Positions 46,497-54,670 of a stretch of DNA of 64,000 nucleotides are shown piece after piece. Below the pieces are notes generated by a model. The model searched no databases, was not told the origin of the DNA, and saw only the letters and a program-made list of their open reading frames with translations. Both the position numbers and the translations under genes were made by a program. Each line of letters starts with the position of its first letter. Positions within the stretch are counted from its first letter, which is position 1. The stretch is from Alphaproteobacteria bacterium (GTDB lineage Bacteria > Pseudomonadota > Alphaproteobacteria > UBA8366), in contig JAJFJD010000056.1 in assembly GCA_021774335.1 (NCBI GenBank), positions 62,001-126,000 on the forward strand. Direction: 5' to 3'.

Positions 46497-47168
46497 TTGA
46501 CTGAAATCGTCACATATTCGCTGGCCAACGACATCGCGACGCTGACAATGGACGACGGCAAGGCCAACGCGATGGCGCCAGCCATGAGCGCCGCGCTCAA
46601 CGCTGGCCTCGACCGGGCCGCAAGCGAAGCCAAGGCGGTGGTGATCCGCGGCCGGGACGGCGTGTTTTGCGGAGGATTCGACCTCAAGATCATCCGAGGA
46701 GAAGACGAACCCCTGAAAGCGCAAATGCGCGAAGCCGGCATGACGTTGCTGAAGCGGCTTTATCTGTCGCCGCAACCCATCATCGTCGCCGTTACCGGTC
46801 ACGCAATTGCCATGGGTGCCCTGCTGCTCCTGGCGGGCGACGCCCGCATTGGCGTCGCTGGCGATTTCCGCATCGGGTTGAACGAGACGGCAATCGGTCT
46901 CGCGCTGCCGTCCTCCGGCGTAGAGATCGCACGCGACCGGTTGGCGCCGACGGTCTTCCAGCGGGCCGTGATAAACGCCGAACTATTTTCGCCTGATGGC
47001 GCAGCATCGGCCGGATATCTCGACCGGGTGGTTTCTGCGGCAGATTTTGACTCTGCGGTCGCGGAGTCGTCGAGATCGTTAGCCGACTTGGACTCCGACA
47101 CCTTTGCGGAGATCAAGCGGCGCGTGCGTCAATCGACGATCGACCGTATTGGTGTATTAGAGAGCTAG
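46497..47168 (+). CDS. Crotonase-family enzyme
   Basis: A 223-residue crotonase-fold protein, shorter than average for the family. The oxyanion-hole segments GVFCGGFDLKII and TGHAIAMGALLLLAGDARIG are clear, but the usual second catalytic Glu region reads LNETAIGLALPSSGVEIARD. The start is TTG at 46497 with AGGGAG nine bases upstream; no ATG fits. The specific reaction is unknown; it may act with the divergent carboxylase in acyl-CoA metabolism. Confidence 0.87.
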   Translation: MTEIVTYSLANDIATLTMDDGKANAMAPAMSAALNAGLDRAASEAKAVVIRGRDGVFCGGFDLKIIRGEDEPLKAQMREAGMTLLKRLYLSPQPIIVAVTGHAIAMGALLLLAGDARIGVAGDFRIGLNETAIGLALPSSGVEIARDRLAPTVFQRAVINAELFSPDGAASAGYLDRVVSAADFDSAVAESSRSLADLDSDTFAEIKRRVRQSTIDRIGVLES

Positions 47169-47276
47169 CTTCCATAGCATTCGGGGAAAGCTTCTTCCGA
47201 AATTCGAATACAGTCACATTTGCGCCACTCATATGTGGCCAACTGGTCAATAGCGAAAAATATGGAGTGTGTTTTT

Positions 47277-47816
47277 ATGTTTCGACATCATTTGATCACG
47301 AAAATCTTTGCCATTGCGCTGTTCACGACCGCGGCGGCCCCGGCGATGGCCACGAACGCACCCAACGAGATTTCCGGCTTCAACAAGATCAAGGTGGAAT
47401 TCTCCAAGAACGCGACGAAATGCGGGTTCGAGAGCCTGGAGCCGTTCGAGCGGCATCTTCGAAAGAGTCTCGCAGAGGTCGGCGTCCTGCCGAACAGCAA
47501 CAGCATCATCGAGATCAGTCTGGAAGTCGGTGGTATCAACTACGGTGCATTCGAATCGCAATGTGCCATCGACGTGAACCTTGATTTCAGGACAACGTTG
47601 AGAGCCGTCAACATCAACACGGACAACACGTCCGTCCGCAGAGCCGTCGACCGGTTGGGAACCTTTCCCGTAAGCCTGTACAAGGTCGGGGCCTTCGCCG
47701 TCAGTACGACGCTCTACACCGTCTATGACGGCCGCAACATCACGAAGGCCGAAGCCGAGGTCATTAAAATCATCCATCGGCTGGTCAAACGCTTCGCGGA
47801 CGCGCGGAAGAAGTAG
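47277..47816 (+). CDS. Exported protein of unknown function
   Basis: A 179-residue protein. The ATG at 47277 follows TATGGAGTG at proper distance and starts a signal peptide (LITKIFAIALFTTAAAPAMA, cleavage before TNAP). The open frame begins earlier, at TTG 47220, but that would bury the signal. The mature part has two cysteines (KCGFESL and QCAIDVN) that could form a disulfide, and an alternating hydrophobic pattern suggesting a small beta-rich periplasmic domain. I do not recognise a family. Confidence 0.75.
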   Translation: MFRHHLITKIFAIALFTTAAAPAMATNAPNEISGFNKIKVEFSKNATKCGFESLEPFERHLRKSLAEVGVLPNSNSIIEISLEVGGINYGAFESQCAIDVNLDFRTTLRAVNINTDNTSVRRAVDRLGTFPVSLYKVGAFAVSTTLYTVYDGRNITKAEAEVIKIIHRLVKRFADARKK

Positions 47817-47964
47817 ACGCGGTTGGCGAGTAACGCGGAAGGGGCGGCAACCGTCTGTAGCGACGGGTGCAATCAGGGCCGAAATCACCAATCAGTAAAT
47901 CCCCTTTCCGATCCGCCGCAACCCGGGCACAATTCGGCGCCCTTCCTCAACCGACGAGCGCATC

Positions 47965-48453
47965 ATGTCCCAGCCCACTGTCACGCATCTCTTCACCACG
48001 CCCGCCATGTCGCAGCCGATGATCGGGCATGACAGCATTTCGACCCTCACTGGCGAAGGCATCGAGGGTGACCGCTACATGCTGAAGACCGGCACTTATT
48101 CGAAAAAACCGGAACCGGGCCGCCACATCACCCTGACCCAGGGCGAAATCCTCGATCAGCTGAAGGCGGAACACGGCCTGACCGTGACGCCCGAGCAGTG
48201 CCGGCGCAATGTGGTCACGCGCGGGATCGAACTGGTGCCGCTGGTCGGAAGGCAGATCACCGTCGGGCCGGTTCGGCTGCAGGTGCACCGCATCAACCAG
48301 CCCTGCCGCTACCTCGAGAAGCTGCTGAACCAGCCGGGCCTCTACGACGCCTGGTGGGACAAGGGCGGCATCAACTGCGAAATCCTGGACGGTGGCACCA
48401 TTTCGGTCGGCGACGCCATCATCGACCTGGGCGCCGCCGAGGCGGCGGACTGA
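47965..48453 (+). CDS. MOSC-domain protein
   Basis: A 162-residue MOSC protein. Characteristic segments are GIEGDRYM near residue 35, RRNVVTRGIEL, and the NQPCRYLE loop carrying the conserved Cys thought to bind or handle sulfur in molybdenum-cofactor sulfurases. Stand-alone MOSC proteins are predicted sulfur-carrier or molybdenum-binding proteins such as YiiM-like enzymes. The gene converges with the GST gene. Confidence 0.9.
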   Translation: MSQPTVTHLFTTPAMSQPMIGHDSISTLTGEGIEGDRYMLKTGTYSKKPEPGRHITLTQGEILDQLKAEHGLTVTPEQCRRNVVTRGIELVPLVGRQITVGPVRLQVHRINQPCRYLEKLLNQPGLYDAWWDKGGINCEILDGGTISVGDAIIDLGAAEAAD

Positions 48454-48478
48454 CCGCCCCGGCTTTGCACTCCGCGAT

Positions 48479-49144
48479 CTAAGCCGCGTCCGACAATTCG
48501 CCCGGCAAGGGCGGTTTGGTCGCCGCGAAACTTGGCCGGGTGCTGACCGCCTGCCACCATCGACCGAGATTTTCCAGCCCGTCGAAGAACACCAAGCCAT
48601 TCGGCGTGTTACCGAGATAGGTCAGGATCGGTGTCAGCAGGAAATCGGCGATGGAGATGTCTTCTCCCGCAAGAAATGCATGGTCGCCGAGCGCGCGGTC
48701 GACGATCTCCACATCCTGGCGAACAATGGGTTTCGCCTCCTCGATCCGCGCCATGTCGGGCGCACCGTCCGGTCCACTCGGGAAGGCGAACTGAACGACA
48801 TAGTTCCAAACGATGTCTTTCACGAGGTAATCACAGGTCGCGCTGATCCACTGGTTCATCCGCGCCCGGCTTTGCAGATCTTCCGGCTGCAGTGCGGGCC
48901 CGTCGAAGGCCTCGTCGACATAGCGGCAAATCGCGGAGGACTCATACAGGACGAAGTCGCCATGCCGCATGACCGGAATGCGTCCGAACGGATGCAGCTT
49001 GAGGTGATCGGGAGTCTTGAGGTCGTCCCGCGTGTTGGTGCCCACTGCTTCGAGCGTATGGGGCACGCCCTTCTCTTCGCAGGCCAGCCGCGCCGTCCAG
49101 ACGAAGTTGCTTCTCGGCGAGCCGAGAATGACGATATCGGACAT
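48479..49144 (-). CDS. Glutathione S-transferase family protein
   Basis: A 221-residue GST. The thioredoxin-like half has VILGSPRSNFVWTARLACEE, FGRIPVMRHG and LYESSAICRYVD (the cis-Pro and the glutathione-binding Glu-Ser pair). The helical half includes LAGEDISIADFLLTP. The ATG at 49144 with AAGGAG upstream was chosen over the long open frame to 49255. It lies 49 bases behind the VOC gene on the same strand, so it is probably controlled by the candidate ECF promoter ahead of that gene. Confidence 0.9.
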   Translation of the reverse strand: MSDIVILGSPRSNFVWTARLACEEKGVPHTLEAVGTNTRDDLKTPDHLKLHPFGRIPVMRHGDFVLYESSAICRYVDEAFDGPALQPEDLQSRARMNQWISATCDYLVKDIVWNYVVQFAFPSGPDGAPDMARIEEAKPIVRQDVEIVDRALGDHAFLAGEDISIADFLLTPILTYLGNTPNGLVFFDGLENLGRWWQAVSTRPSFAATKPPLPGELSDAA

Positions 49145-49193
49145 ATCGTGTCTCCTTCGGAATTCATTGTGAATGGGGAGTGACCGAATGCTG

Positions 49194-49562
49194 TTACGTG
49201 CTGTGCAAGGCGACCCGGTTTCCTTCCGTATCGGCAAAATGCGCCATATAGCCATAGGGGCCGATTGCCGTATTCGGCACGATGACCTTGCCGCCCGCAG
49301 CCTCGACCCGCTTCAGCGTGCCGTCGATATCGCCGTCGGCGTCGAAGTAGAGCATCGCGCCGTTGCTCGATGGCGAATTGCCGTCGCAGGGTGAGAGCGC
49401 GCCGACCGGCACTTCATCGTTCTGGAAGGCCATGATCTTGCCGCCGGGCGTCTCCATGGGAACCAGTTCGGTCGCGAAGACCGAACTGTAGAATTTCGCC
49501 GCCCGATCCAAGTTCTCGACCGGGATTTCGAACCAATTGATGGCAATCTTGGTGTTCGCCAT
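49194..49562 (-). CDS. VOC-superfamily (glyoxalase-like) protein
   Basis: A 122-residue VOC protein with one paired beta-alpha-beta-beta-beta unit: NWFEIPVENLDRAAKFYSSV at the start and VPNTAIGPYGYMAHFADTEG near the end. Glyoxalase/bleomycin-resistance or dioxygenase-like roles are possible. It is transcribed toward the GST gene and is preceded by TGTCCC-N17-CGTC, the same promoter-like pattern found ahead of the yciI-sigma factor operon, which makes it a likely target of that sigma factor. Confidence 0.88.
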   Translation of the reverse strand: MANTKIAINWFEIPVENLDRAAKFYSSVFATELVPMETPGGKIMAFQNDEVPVGALSPCDGNSPSSNGAMLYFDADGDIDGTLKRVEAAGGKVIVPNTAIGPYGYMAHFADTEGNRVALHST

Positions 49563-49618
49563 ATGCCGTGCTCCTCTAGCTGATGTGACGCGGCCTCAAA
49601 ATCGGCCGTCACAAGCAA

Positions 49619-49649
49619 GACGCGCGGCTGGACCCGAATGGGACAGAAA
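49619..49649 (-). promoter_or_regulatory. Candidate ECF42 promoter P1, upstream of voc-gst
   Basis: On the minus strand TTTCTGTCCCATTC (49649-49636) contains TGTCCC (49645-49640), and CGTC (49622-49619) follows after exactly 17 bases. The same 14-base upstream block, spacing and CGTC occur at 51406-51376 before yciI. The expected transcript would start near 49610, about 50 bases before the VOC start. The -10 CGTC agrees with the motif I recall for ECF42 promoters. Confidence 0.65.
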
Positions 49650-49662
49650 ATTTGCAGGACGG

Positions 49663-50922
49663 TTAGCCGATCGAACACGCGCTGATCTGATCGGCAAGGA
49701 AGGCGCGGACCGGGCTGTTCTCGCTCTTGTCCAGGGCGGCCCGGTAATGCCTCTCCGCCAAATCGGGACGGCCGGCCCGCGCCTCAAAATCACCCTGGAG
49801 CGCCGGCAACAGATAACTGTCCTTCAAGGCTGGAGCGTCTTCCAACGTCTGGAGGACAGTCAATCCCGCCGCTGGACCGTCCGTCATCATGACCGCCACC
49901 GACCGATTGAGCTCGACCACCGGCGACGGCACCAGCGCCATCAGGTCGTCGTAGAAACTGCGAATTCGCTGCCAATCGGTGTCGTCATAGGTTTCCGCGG
50001 CAGCGTGACAGGCGGCAATCGCGGCTTCCAGGTGATACCGGGACCGTTCCGACGATGACATCGACTGATCGAGCAGATCGAACCCGAGGGCGATCTGGCG
50101 ACGGTCCCAGCGCGACCGGTCCTGCTCCTGCAAGCGGAGCAACCGGCCCTCACCGTCCACACGGGCCGGCAGACGCGACGCCTGGAAGGCCATCAAGGCA
50201 GCCAGCGCCCAGACACCGCCCTTCTCCGCCATTTGGCTCCGCAGCAACAGGTCCGCCAGACGCTGCGCCTCGGCACAGAGGTCGTTGCGAGTCAGGTCGT
50301 CGCCGGTCCGCGCCGCATACCCCTCATTGAACAGCAGATAGATAATCTGGAGTACTCGGTCGAGACGCGCCGCTTGCTCGTCCGGTTCCGGCAACTCGAA
50401 GGGAAACCGCCGCCGGCGGATTTTGTCTTTGGTCCGGTACAAGAGCTTGCGGATCGCTTCGTCGCTGATCAACAGCGCACCCGCTATGTCCTGCGTACCG
50501 AGGCCGCATATCAGGCGCAGCGTGATCGCGATGCTCTCCCGCGCCGTCAGCCGTGGATGACAGCACACCAGGATCATGCGCAGCGTGTCGTCCTCCAGCG
50601 GGCCGGCCCAATCCGACATGTCACTGTGTTCGGGATAGAGGCTGTCGGTGACCGTGGGAACGCTGTCGGCGGCGCGCTTCAACTTCCGAAGACGATCCAG
50701 CATATGGTTCTTCGCGACGGTGAAGATCCATCCGCCCGGATTTTCCGGTATCCCGGCAAGCGGCCAGGTATCGAGCGCCCGGACCATTGCGGTCTGCACC
50801 GCATTCTCGATGTCGTCGAGATGCTGCGGGCCGAAACGCCGCGTCAGCACAACGATGATGTCGCGCCATTTCTCGCGAAAGAACGCATCGACGAACAGTT
50901 TTACCGACGCTTCATCCGGCAT
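49663..50922 (-). CDS. ECF42-type RNA polymerase sigma factor with C-terminal extension
   Basis: A 419-residue sigma factor. The sigma2 region (around FGPQHLDDIENAVQTAMVRAL and NPGGWIFTVAKN) and the sigma4 region (LTARESIAITLRLICGLG with a following helix-turn-helix) fill residues 1-190. The rest is a long helical, TPR-like extension rich in paired helices. This layout and the adjacent DGPF-type YciI gene are typical of group ECF42, which has no anti-sigma factor and may be controlled through the extension. It lies 12 bases after yciI in the same operon. Confidence 0.93.
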   Translation of the reverse strand: MPDEASVKLFVDAFFREKWRDIIVVLTRRFGPQHLDDIENAVQTAMVRALDTWPLAGIPENPGGWIFTVAKNHMLDRLRKLKRAADSVPTVTDSLYPEHSDMSDWAGPLEDDTLRMILVCCHPRLTARESIAITLRLICGLGTQDIAGALLISDEAIRKLLYRTKDKIRRRRFPFELPEPDEQAARLDRVLQIIYLLFNEGYAARTGDDLTRNDLCAEAQRLADLLLRSQMAEKGGVWALAALMAFQASRLPARVDGEGRLLRLQEQDRSRWDRRQIALGFDLLDQSMSSSERSRYHLEAAIAACHAAAETYDDTDWQRIRSFYDDLMALVPSPVVELNRSVAVMMTDGPAAGLTVLQTLEDAPALKDSYLLPALQGDFEARAGRPDLAERHYRAALDKSENSPVRAFLADQISACSIG

Positions 50923-50934
50923 ATCGGATCGAGG

Positions 50935-51294
50935 CTAGTCGGCCCCGGTGCAGTGGCCGAGTTCACGGACCTCGACCGACCCGCCATAGGTCAGGATCGG
51001 GCATCCTCTGGCGAGGCGCTCGGCCTCTTCGATCGATTCGGCGCGGACCGCGAAATAGCCGGCGATTGCTTCCTTCGCTTCCGAGAACGGCCCGTCGACC
51101 ACGAGGTCGCCGTCCCGGCTGCGCACGGTCGTTCCCAGATTGCTGGTCAACTTACCGGCGCCGATAAACCGGCCGTCGTCGCTGAGCGACTTGTTCCACG
51201 CCACGAATTTTTCGATGGTCTGCTGCATTTGGTCCGGTGAGAACCGCTCCCAGCGTTCCTCATGGTCGCGCAGAATCAATAGGTAATTCTTCAT
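50935..51294 (-). CDS. YciI-family protein with DGPF motif
   Basis: A 119-residue YCII-related protein beginning NYLLILRDHEERWERF. The DGPF motif is at residues 67-70 (VVDGPFSEAKE). A GGAGG seven bases before the ATG at 51294 fixes the start; an in-frame start at 51327 is not needed. DGPF proteins are the hallmark partner of ECF42 sigma factors, but their biochemical role is unknown. It is preceded by candidate ECF promoter P2 and directly followed by the sigma factor gene. Confidence 0.92.
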   Translation of the reverse strand: MKNYLLILRDHEERWERFSPDQMQQTIEKFVAWNKSLSDDGRFIGAGKLTSNLGTTVRSRDGDLVVDGPFSEAKEAIAGYFAVRAESIEEAERLARGCPILTYGGSVEVRELGHCTGAD

Positions 51295-51375
51295 CCTTCG
51301 GCCTCCGTCTGAACGAATTTGCGCCAATCGATCTTACCCAGTCTCTCATTCAGCGACCGGCGCTTCCATCCTACA

Positions 51376-51406
51376 GACGAGCATATCGCCGGGAATGGGA
51401 CAGAAA
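51376..51406 (-). promoter_or_regulatory. Candidate ECF42 promoter P2, upstream of yciI-sigma factor
   Basis: On the minus strand TTTCTGTCCCATTC (51406-51393) includes TGTCCC (51402-51397), followed after 17 bases by CGTC (51379-51376). It is about 80 bases before the yciI start and matches P1 at 49619-49649 in 14 contiguous bases plus spacing. It suggests autoregulation of the sigma factor operon. Confidence 0.65.
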
Positions 51407-51423
51407 TCTGTATCCCGCTACCG

Positions 51424-51909
51424 TCAACCTGCCGCTTTCGTAGCCTGCCAAGCATCGAGCACAGACCGCGCCTCGGAATCAGGTGCCGCGCCATCGCGCT
51501 CGGCATCCGATTTCTTGGCTGTCAGCTCAACGACATAGCCGTTGGGATCGCGGAAATAGATTGAGCGGATGAAACCATGATCGGCGATACCGCGCGTCTC
51601 GATTCCCGCTTCCTTGCCCCGCTCGAACATCCGTTCCAGGGATTCATTGTCGACCTCAAGCGCAATATGCAGATCGAAGTCGTGCTGTTCCTTGAAGTCG
51701 AAATCCTGGCCCGGCGCTTCGAAGAACGCCATGAAAGACCCGTCGTCCATGCGGAAGAAGCTGTGTAGTACCCCGGCCTCCCGGCCGGTCATGGTTTGCT
51801 TGATCTCGAACGCGTTGGCGAGCGGTAGCCCGAGGAAATCCTCATAAAAAACCCGCGTTTCCTCGGAATCGCGGCAGCGGTAGGCGGCGTGGTGCAGGCC
51901 TTTGATCAT
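51424..51909 (-). CDS. VOC-superfamily protein
   Basis: A 161-residue VOC protein. The first half begins KGLHHAAYRCRDSEETRVFY (His at the start of strand 1) and the second half shows IALEVDNESLERM and SIYFRDPNGYVVELT, with the conserved metal-site Glu near the end. It is probably a dioxygenase- or glyoxalase-type enzyme. It precedes the yciI gene on the same strand, but candidate promoter P2 begins just after its 3' end, so it is likely a separate transcript. Confidence 0.88.
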   Translation of the reverse strand: MIKGLHHAAYRCRDSEETRVFYEDFLGLPLANAFEIKQTMTGREAGVLHSFFRMDDGSFMAFFEAPGQDFDFKEQHDFDLHIALEVDNESLERMFERGKEAGIETRGIADHGFIRSIYFRDPNGYVVELTAKKSDAERDGAAPDSEARSVLDAWQATKAAG

Positions 51910-52009
51910 CGGCGGTCTCCCGACAGAAGAGGTTGAGCGGCTCCCCTAATGTGGCGTTCCGATACGCTATTTCCAGGTGCAGGATAACCCTGTCGGGACG
52001 GGACCGCCC

Positions 52010-52028
52010 CTACGACCGGGCGTCGTAG
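52010..52028 (-). terminator. Hairpin overlapping the ispG stop codon
   Basis: CTACGAC (52010-52016) and GTCGTAG (52022-52028) form a perfect seven-bp stem with a five-base loop. The left arm contains the ispG stop (TAG on the minus strand). G/C-rich sequence follows with no T run, so a role as an mRNA 3' end is possible but not certain. Confidence 0.35.
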
Positions 52029-53245
52029 CGCTTCTCGATGTAGTCGGCGACAATCTGCTGAAATTCCTCGGCGATATTCGCGCCGCGCAGGGTCCTCGCC
52101 TTTTCCCCATCGATAAAGACGGGGGCCGTCGGCTGTTCGCCGGTACCGGGCAGGCTGATGCCGATATCCGCGTGCTTGCTCTCGCCCGGGCCGTTCACGA
52201 TGCAGCCCATAACGGCGAGGTTCAAGTCCTCGACACCGACGTATTTCTCACGCCATTCCGGCATCTGGGCGCGGACATAGCCTTGAATCTTCTCCGCCAG
52301 TTCCTGAAACACGGTGCTGGTCGTGCGGCCGCAGCCTGGACAGGCGGTGACCAGCGGCGTGAAGGAGCGGATTCCCATGGTCTGCAGGACTTCCTGCGCC
52401 ACGATGACCTCTTTGGTGCGGTCACCGCCGGGTTCCGGTGTCAGCGAAACGCGGATCGTATCGCCGATCCCCTGCTGCAACAGAATCGCGAGCGCGGCGG
52501 TGGAGGCGACGATGCCCTTCGATCCCATGCCCGCCTCGGTCAGACCGAGATGCAAAGCGTAGTCACAGCGCGCCGCGAGATTCTGATACGCCGATACCAT
52601 CGCCTGCACGTCGCTGACCTTGCAGGATAGGATGATCTTGTCCCGACTCATGCCGAGTTCTTCGGCCCGTTCGGCATTGGTCAGCGCGGACTGAACCAGC
52701 GCTTCCTCCAACACCTCGGACGCCGGCTTCGGTGCCGCCGCCTTGCCGTTCTCGTCCATCATGTGGGCCAGCAGTTCCTGATCGAGGCTGCCCCAATTGA
52801 CGCCGATGCGCACCGGCTTGTCGTATTGCAGCGCCGTCTCGATCATGGTCGAGAACTGTCCGTCCTTCTTCTCGCGAAACCCGACATTGCCGGGATTGAT
52901 GCGGTACTTGTCGAGCGCCTCCGCGCAGCCGGGATTCTCGCTCAGCAGTTTGTGGCCGATGTAGTGGAAGTCGCCGACGATGGGCACATCGCAGCCGCGC
53001 TGGTCCAGCAGTTCGCGAATCTTCGGCACCGCCTGGGCGGCTTCCTGCCGGTCGACCGTGATCCGGACGACCTCCGATCCGGCATCCGCGAGCGCTTCGA
53101 TCTGATCGGCCGTGCCCTGCGGGTCCGCCGTATCCGTGTTGGTCATGGATTGCACCATCACCGGCGCGCCGCCGCCAACGGCGATACCCTTGATTTTGAC
53201 CTGGACACTCTTCCGGCGGGTTGCCGGATCGTTGAAATTCAACAT
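52010..53245 (-). CDS. ispG: 4-hydroxy-3-methylbut-2-enyl diphosphate synthase
   Basis: A 411-residue enzyme of the MEP isoprenoid pathway. It reduces MEcPP to HMBPP using a [4Fe-4S] cluster and flavodoxin or ferredoxin. The TIM-barrel start is [17 protein letters not shown], with NPGNVG and [12 protein letters not shown] segments; cluster ligands are in CPGCGRTTS and GCIVNGPGE. It diverges from hpnC across 228 bases and therefore belongs physically to the hopanoid locus, where it helps supply precursors for squalene. Confidence 0.96.
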   Translation of the reverse strand: MLNFNDPATRRKSVQVKIKGIAVGGGAPVMVQSMTNTDTADPQGTADQIEALADAGSEVVRITVDRQEAAQAVPKIRELLDQRGCDVPIVGDFHYIGHKLLSENPGCAEALDKYRINPGNVGFREKKDGQFSTMIETALQYDKPVRIGVNWGSLDQELLAHMMDENGKAAAPKPASEVLEEALVQSALTNAERAEELGMSRDKIILSCKVSDVQAMVSAYQNLAARCDYALHLGLTEAGMGSKGIVASTAALAILLQQGIGDTIRVSLTPEPGGDRTKEVIVAQEVLQTMGIRSFTPLVTACPGCGRTTSTVFQELAEKIQGYVRAQMPEWREKYVGVEDLNLAVMGCIVNGPGESKHADIGISLPGTGEQPTAPVFIDGEKARTLRGANIAEEFQQIVADYIEKRYDARS

Positions 53246-53355
53246 CGAAAGACGTCCCTTGCTGGCGCTGAGCGTGCTGTTAATTTGGGCCTGGACCGCC
53301 CGGAATTCAACGGTGGCCTAACCTAGCTGCACAATCGCTGTAAAGGGAAATTTTC

Positions 53356-53436
53356 ATGACCGCACCGGTTTGCCATCCTATCGATACTGGCATCACGACC
53401 GACGCTGTGGCAGAGAGTACAGATCGGTCCGGATAG
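53356..53436 (+). CDS. Possible short leader ORF upstream of hpnC
   Basis: A 26-codon frame begins at ATG 53356, eight bases after an AAAGGG ribosome-binding-like sequence, and ends at TAG 53434-53436, 37 bases before hpnC. The peptide (MTAPVCHPIDTGITTD...) has no recognisable features. It may be a regulatory leader or simply a chance frame. Confidence 0.25.
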   Translation: MTAPVCHPIDTGITTDAVAESTDRSG

Positions 53437-53473
53437 TGGCATCGGGCCAGAAACGGAAAGCGTTAACCCACCC

Positions 53474-54313
53474 ATGACGGTCAACACGGCGGAAACGGCA
53501 TCCGGCAAAGGCGCAAGCGACGAGAATTTCCCCGTCGGCTCCTTTCTGTTGCCAAAGCGTCTGCGCCCGCACGTCGCAATCTTTTATGCCTATGCCCGTG
53601 CGATCGACGATGTCGCCGACAACCCGGACCTCGCGCCCGAAGAAAAGGTGCGCCGGCTGGACGGATTCGACGCCGCCCTGCTAGGACAGAACGAGCATCC
53701 GGATTTCATCAAGGCACACGAAGTCCGCGACAGCCTCGCCGAAGTGAATGTCCCCGTTCAGCATTGCCGCGACCTGATCTCGGCGTTCAAGCAGGATGCA
53801 ACGAAGCTGCGCTACCGCGATTGGGACGACCTGATCGAATATTGCAATCGGTCAGCAGCACCGGTGGGGCGCTACCTGCTCGACCTGCACGGCGAATCGC
53901 GCGATGGATATCCGGCGAACGACGCGCTCTGTAATGCCCTGCAGGTGATCAACCATCTACAGGACTGTCAGGACGACTACCACGAACTGGACCGGGTCTA
54001 CCTGCCTCAGGATTGGATGAGCGAAGCCGGGGCCACGGTGGAAGACCTCGACGCAACCGCGGCGTCGCCCGGCCTCCGCCAGGTTCTGGACCGCTGCCTC
54101 GATGGGACCGAGGTGCTGATGGACCAAGCCCGCACCCTGCCCGGCCGCTTAAAGAGCCGTCACCTGGCGATGGAATCCGCCGCCATCGTCCGCATCGCCG
54201 ACCTGCTGGTGAAGCATCTGCGCAACCGTGACCCGATCGCGACACGCGTCGAACTGACCAAGCCGGAGTTCGCGTGGTGTTTCATCCGCGGCGCGGCACG
54301 GCATTTAATTTAA
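53474..54313 (+). CDS. hpnC: Hydroxysqualene synthase HpnC
   Basis: A 279-residue trans-isoprenyl synthase. The first aspartate motif is in AYARAIDDVADNP and the second in LQDCQDDYHELDRVYLP. HpnC converts presqualene diphosphate to hydroxysqualene in the HpnCDE squalene route. It is a paralogue of HpnD (58695) and is separated from it here by DUF1499, PhyH and dxs genes, an unusual arrangement compared with the usual contiguous hpnCDE. Confidence 0.93.
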   Translation: MTVNTAETASGKGASDENFPVGSFLLPKRLRPHVAIFYAYARAIDDVADNPDLAPEEKVRRLDGFDAALLGQNEHPDFIKAHEVRDSLAEVNVPVQHCRDLISAFKQDATKLRYRDWDDLIEYCNRSAAPVGRYLLDLHGESRDGYPANDALCNALQVINHLQDCQDDYHELDRVYLPQDWMSEAGATVEDLDATAASPGLRQVLDRCLDGTEVLMDQARTLPGRLKSRHLAMESAAIVRIADLLVKHLRNRDPIATRVELTKPEFAWCFIRGAARHLI

Positions 54314-54670
54314 CCCGCATATCCCATTTGAAATCGGCTTTTAGCAGACTTCGGTGCGTGATTCTCTCGTCAGAAGAATGAGTTAACCGAGTTGGAATAA
54401 GGATTCGGCGGCGAACGCGACGGATGAAGCTCAATCAGGCCCCCTACAGCCTCAATTCGACCGCTCCGTAAAGTTCACATTCCGAGGCTCGTCGATCAGT
54501 TCGGACAGCGGCCTACCGCTACACCGGGAACTCTTCGACGCCCTCAGCGACCGTCGGTGTGCTTTCCGGCTCCGGCACTTATCTTCTTCCCACCCAGCCA
54601 TATCTTGAAGCTGTGTCTAATCGGCGAACACCGCTGAGACCTTCGCCATTGCGGAAAGGGTGCGATTGCC
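54314..54670. other. Non-coding stretch between hpnC and the DUF1499 gene
   Basis: I see no credible gene, RNA or strong hairpin in these 357 bases. An open frame from 54559 to 54960 has atypical composition (repeated Arg/His/Gly) and is only the shadow of the next gene. The last 20 bases hold an AAAGGG ribosome site for the DUF1499 gene. Confidence 0.5.

Noticed and set aside
48392..51240. Open frames of 263 and 335 residues on the plus strand (48392-49183 and 50233-51240)
   Set aside because: They lie antisense to the GST, sigma factor and YciI genes, which have clear family motifs.
18645..52015. Shared sequence CGTAGGGGCGG near 18656 and 52010, suggesting a dispersed repeat
   Set aside because: Only about 11 bases agree and the flanks differ; it could be a fragment of a common intergenic repeat but there is not enough evidence.
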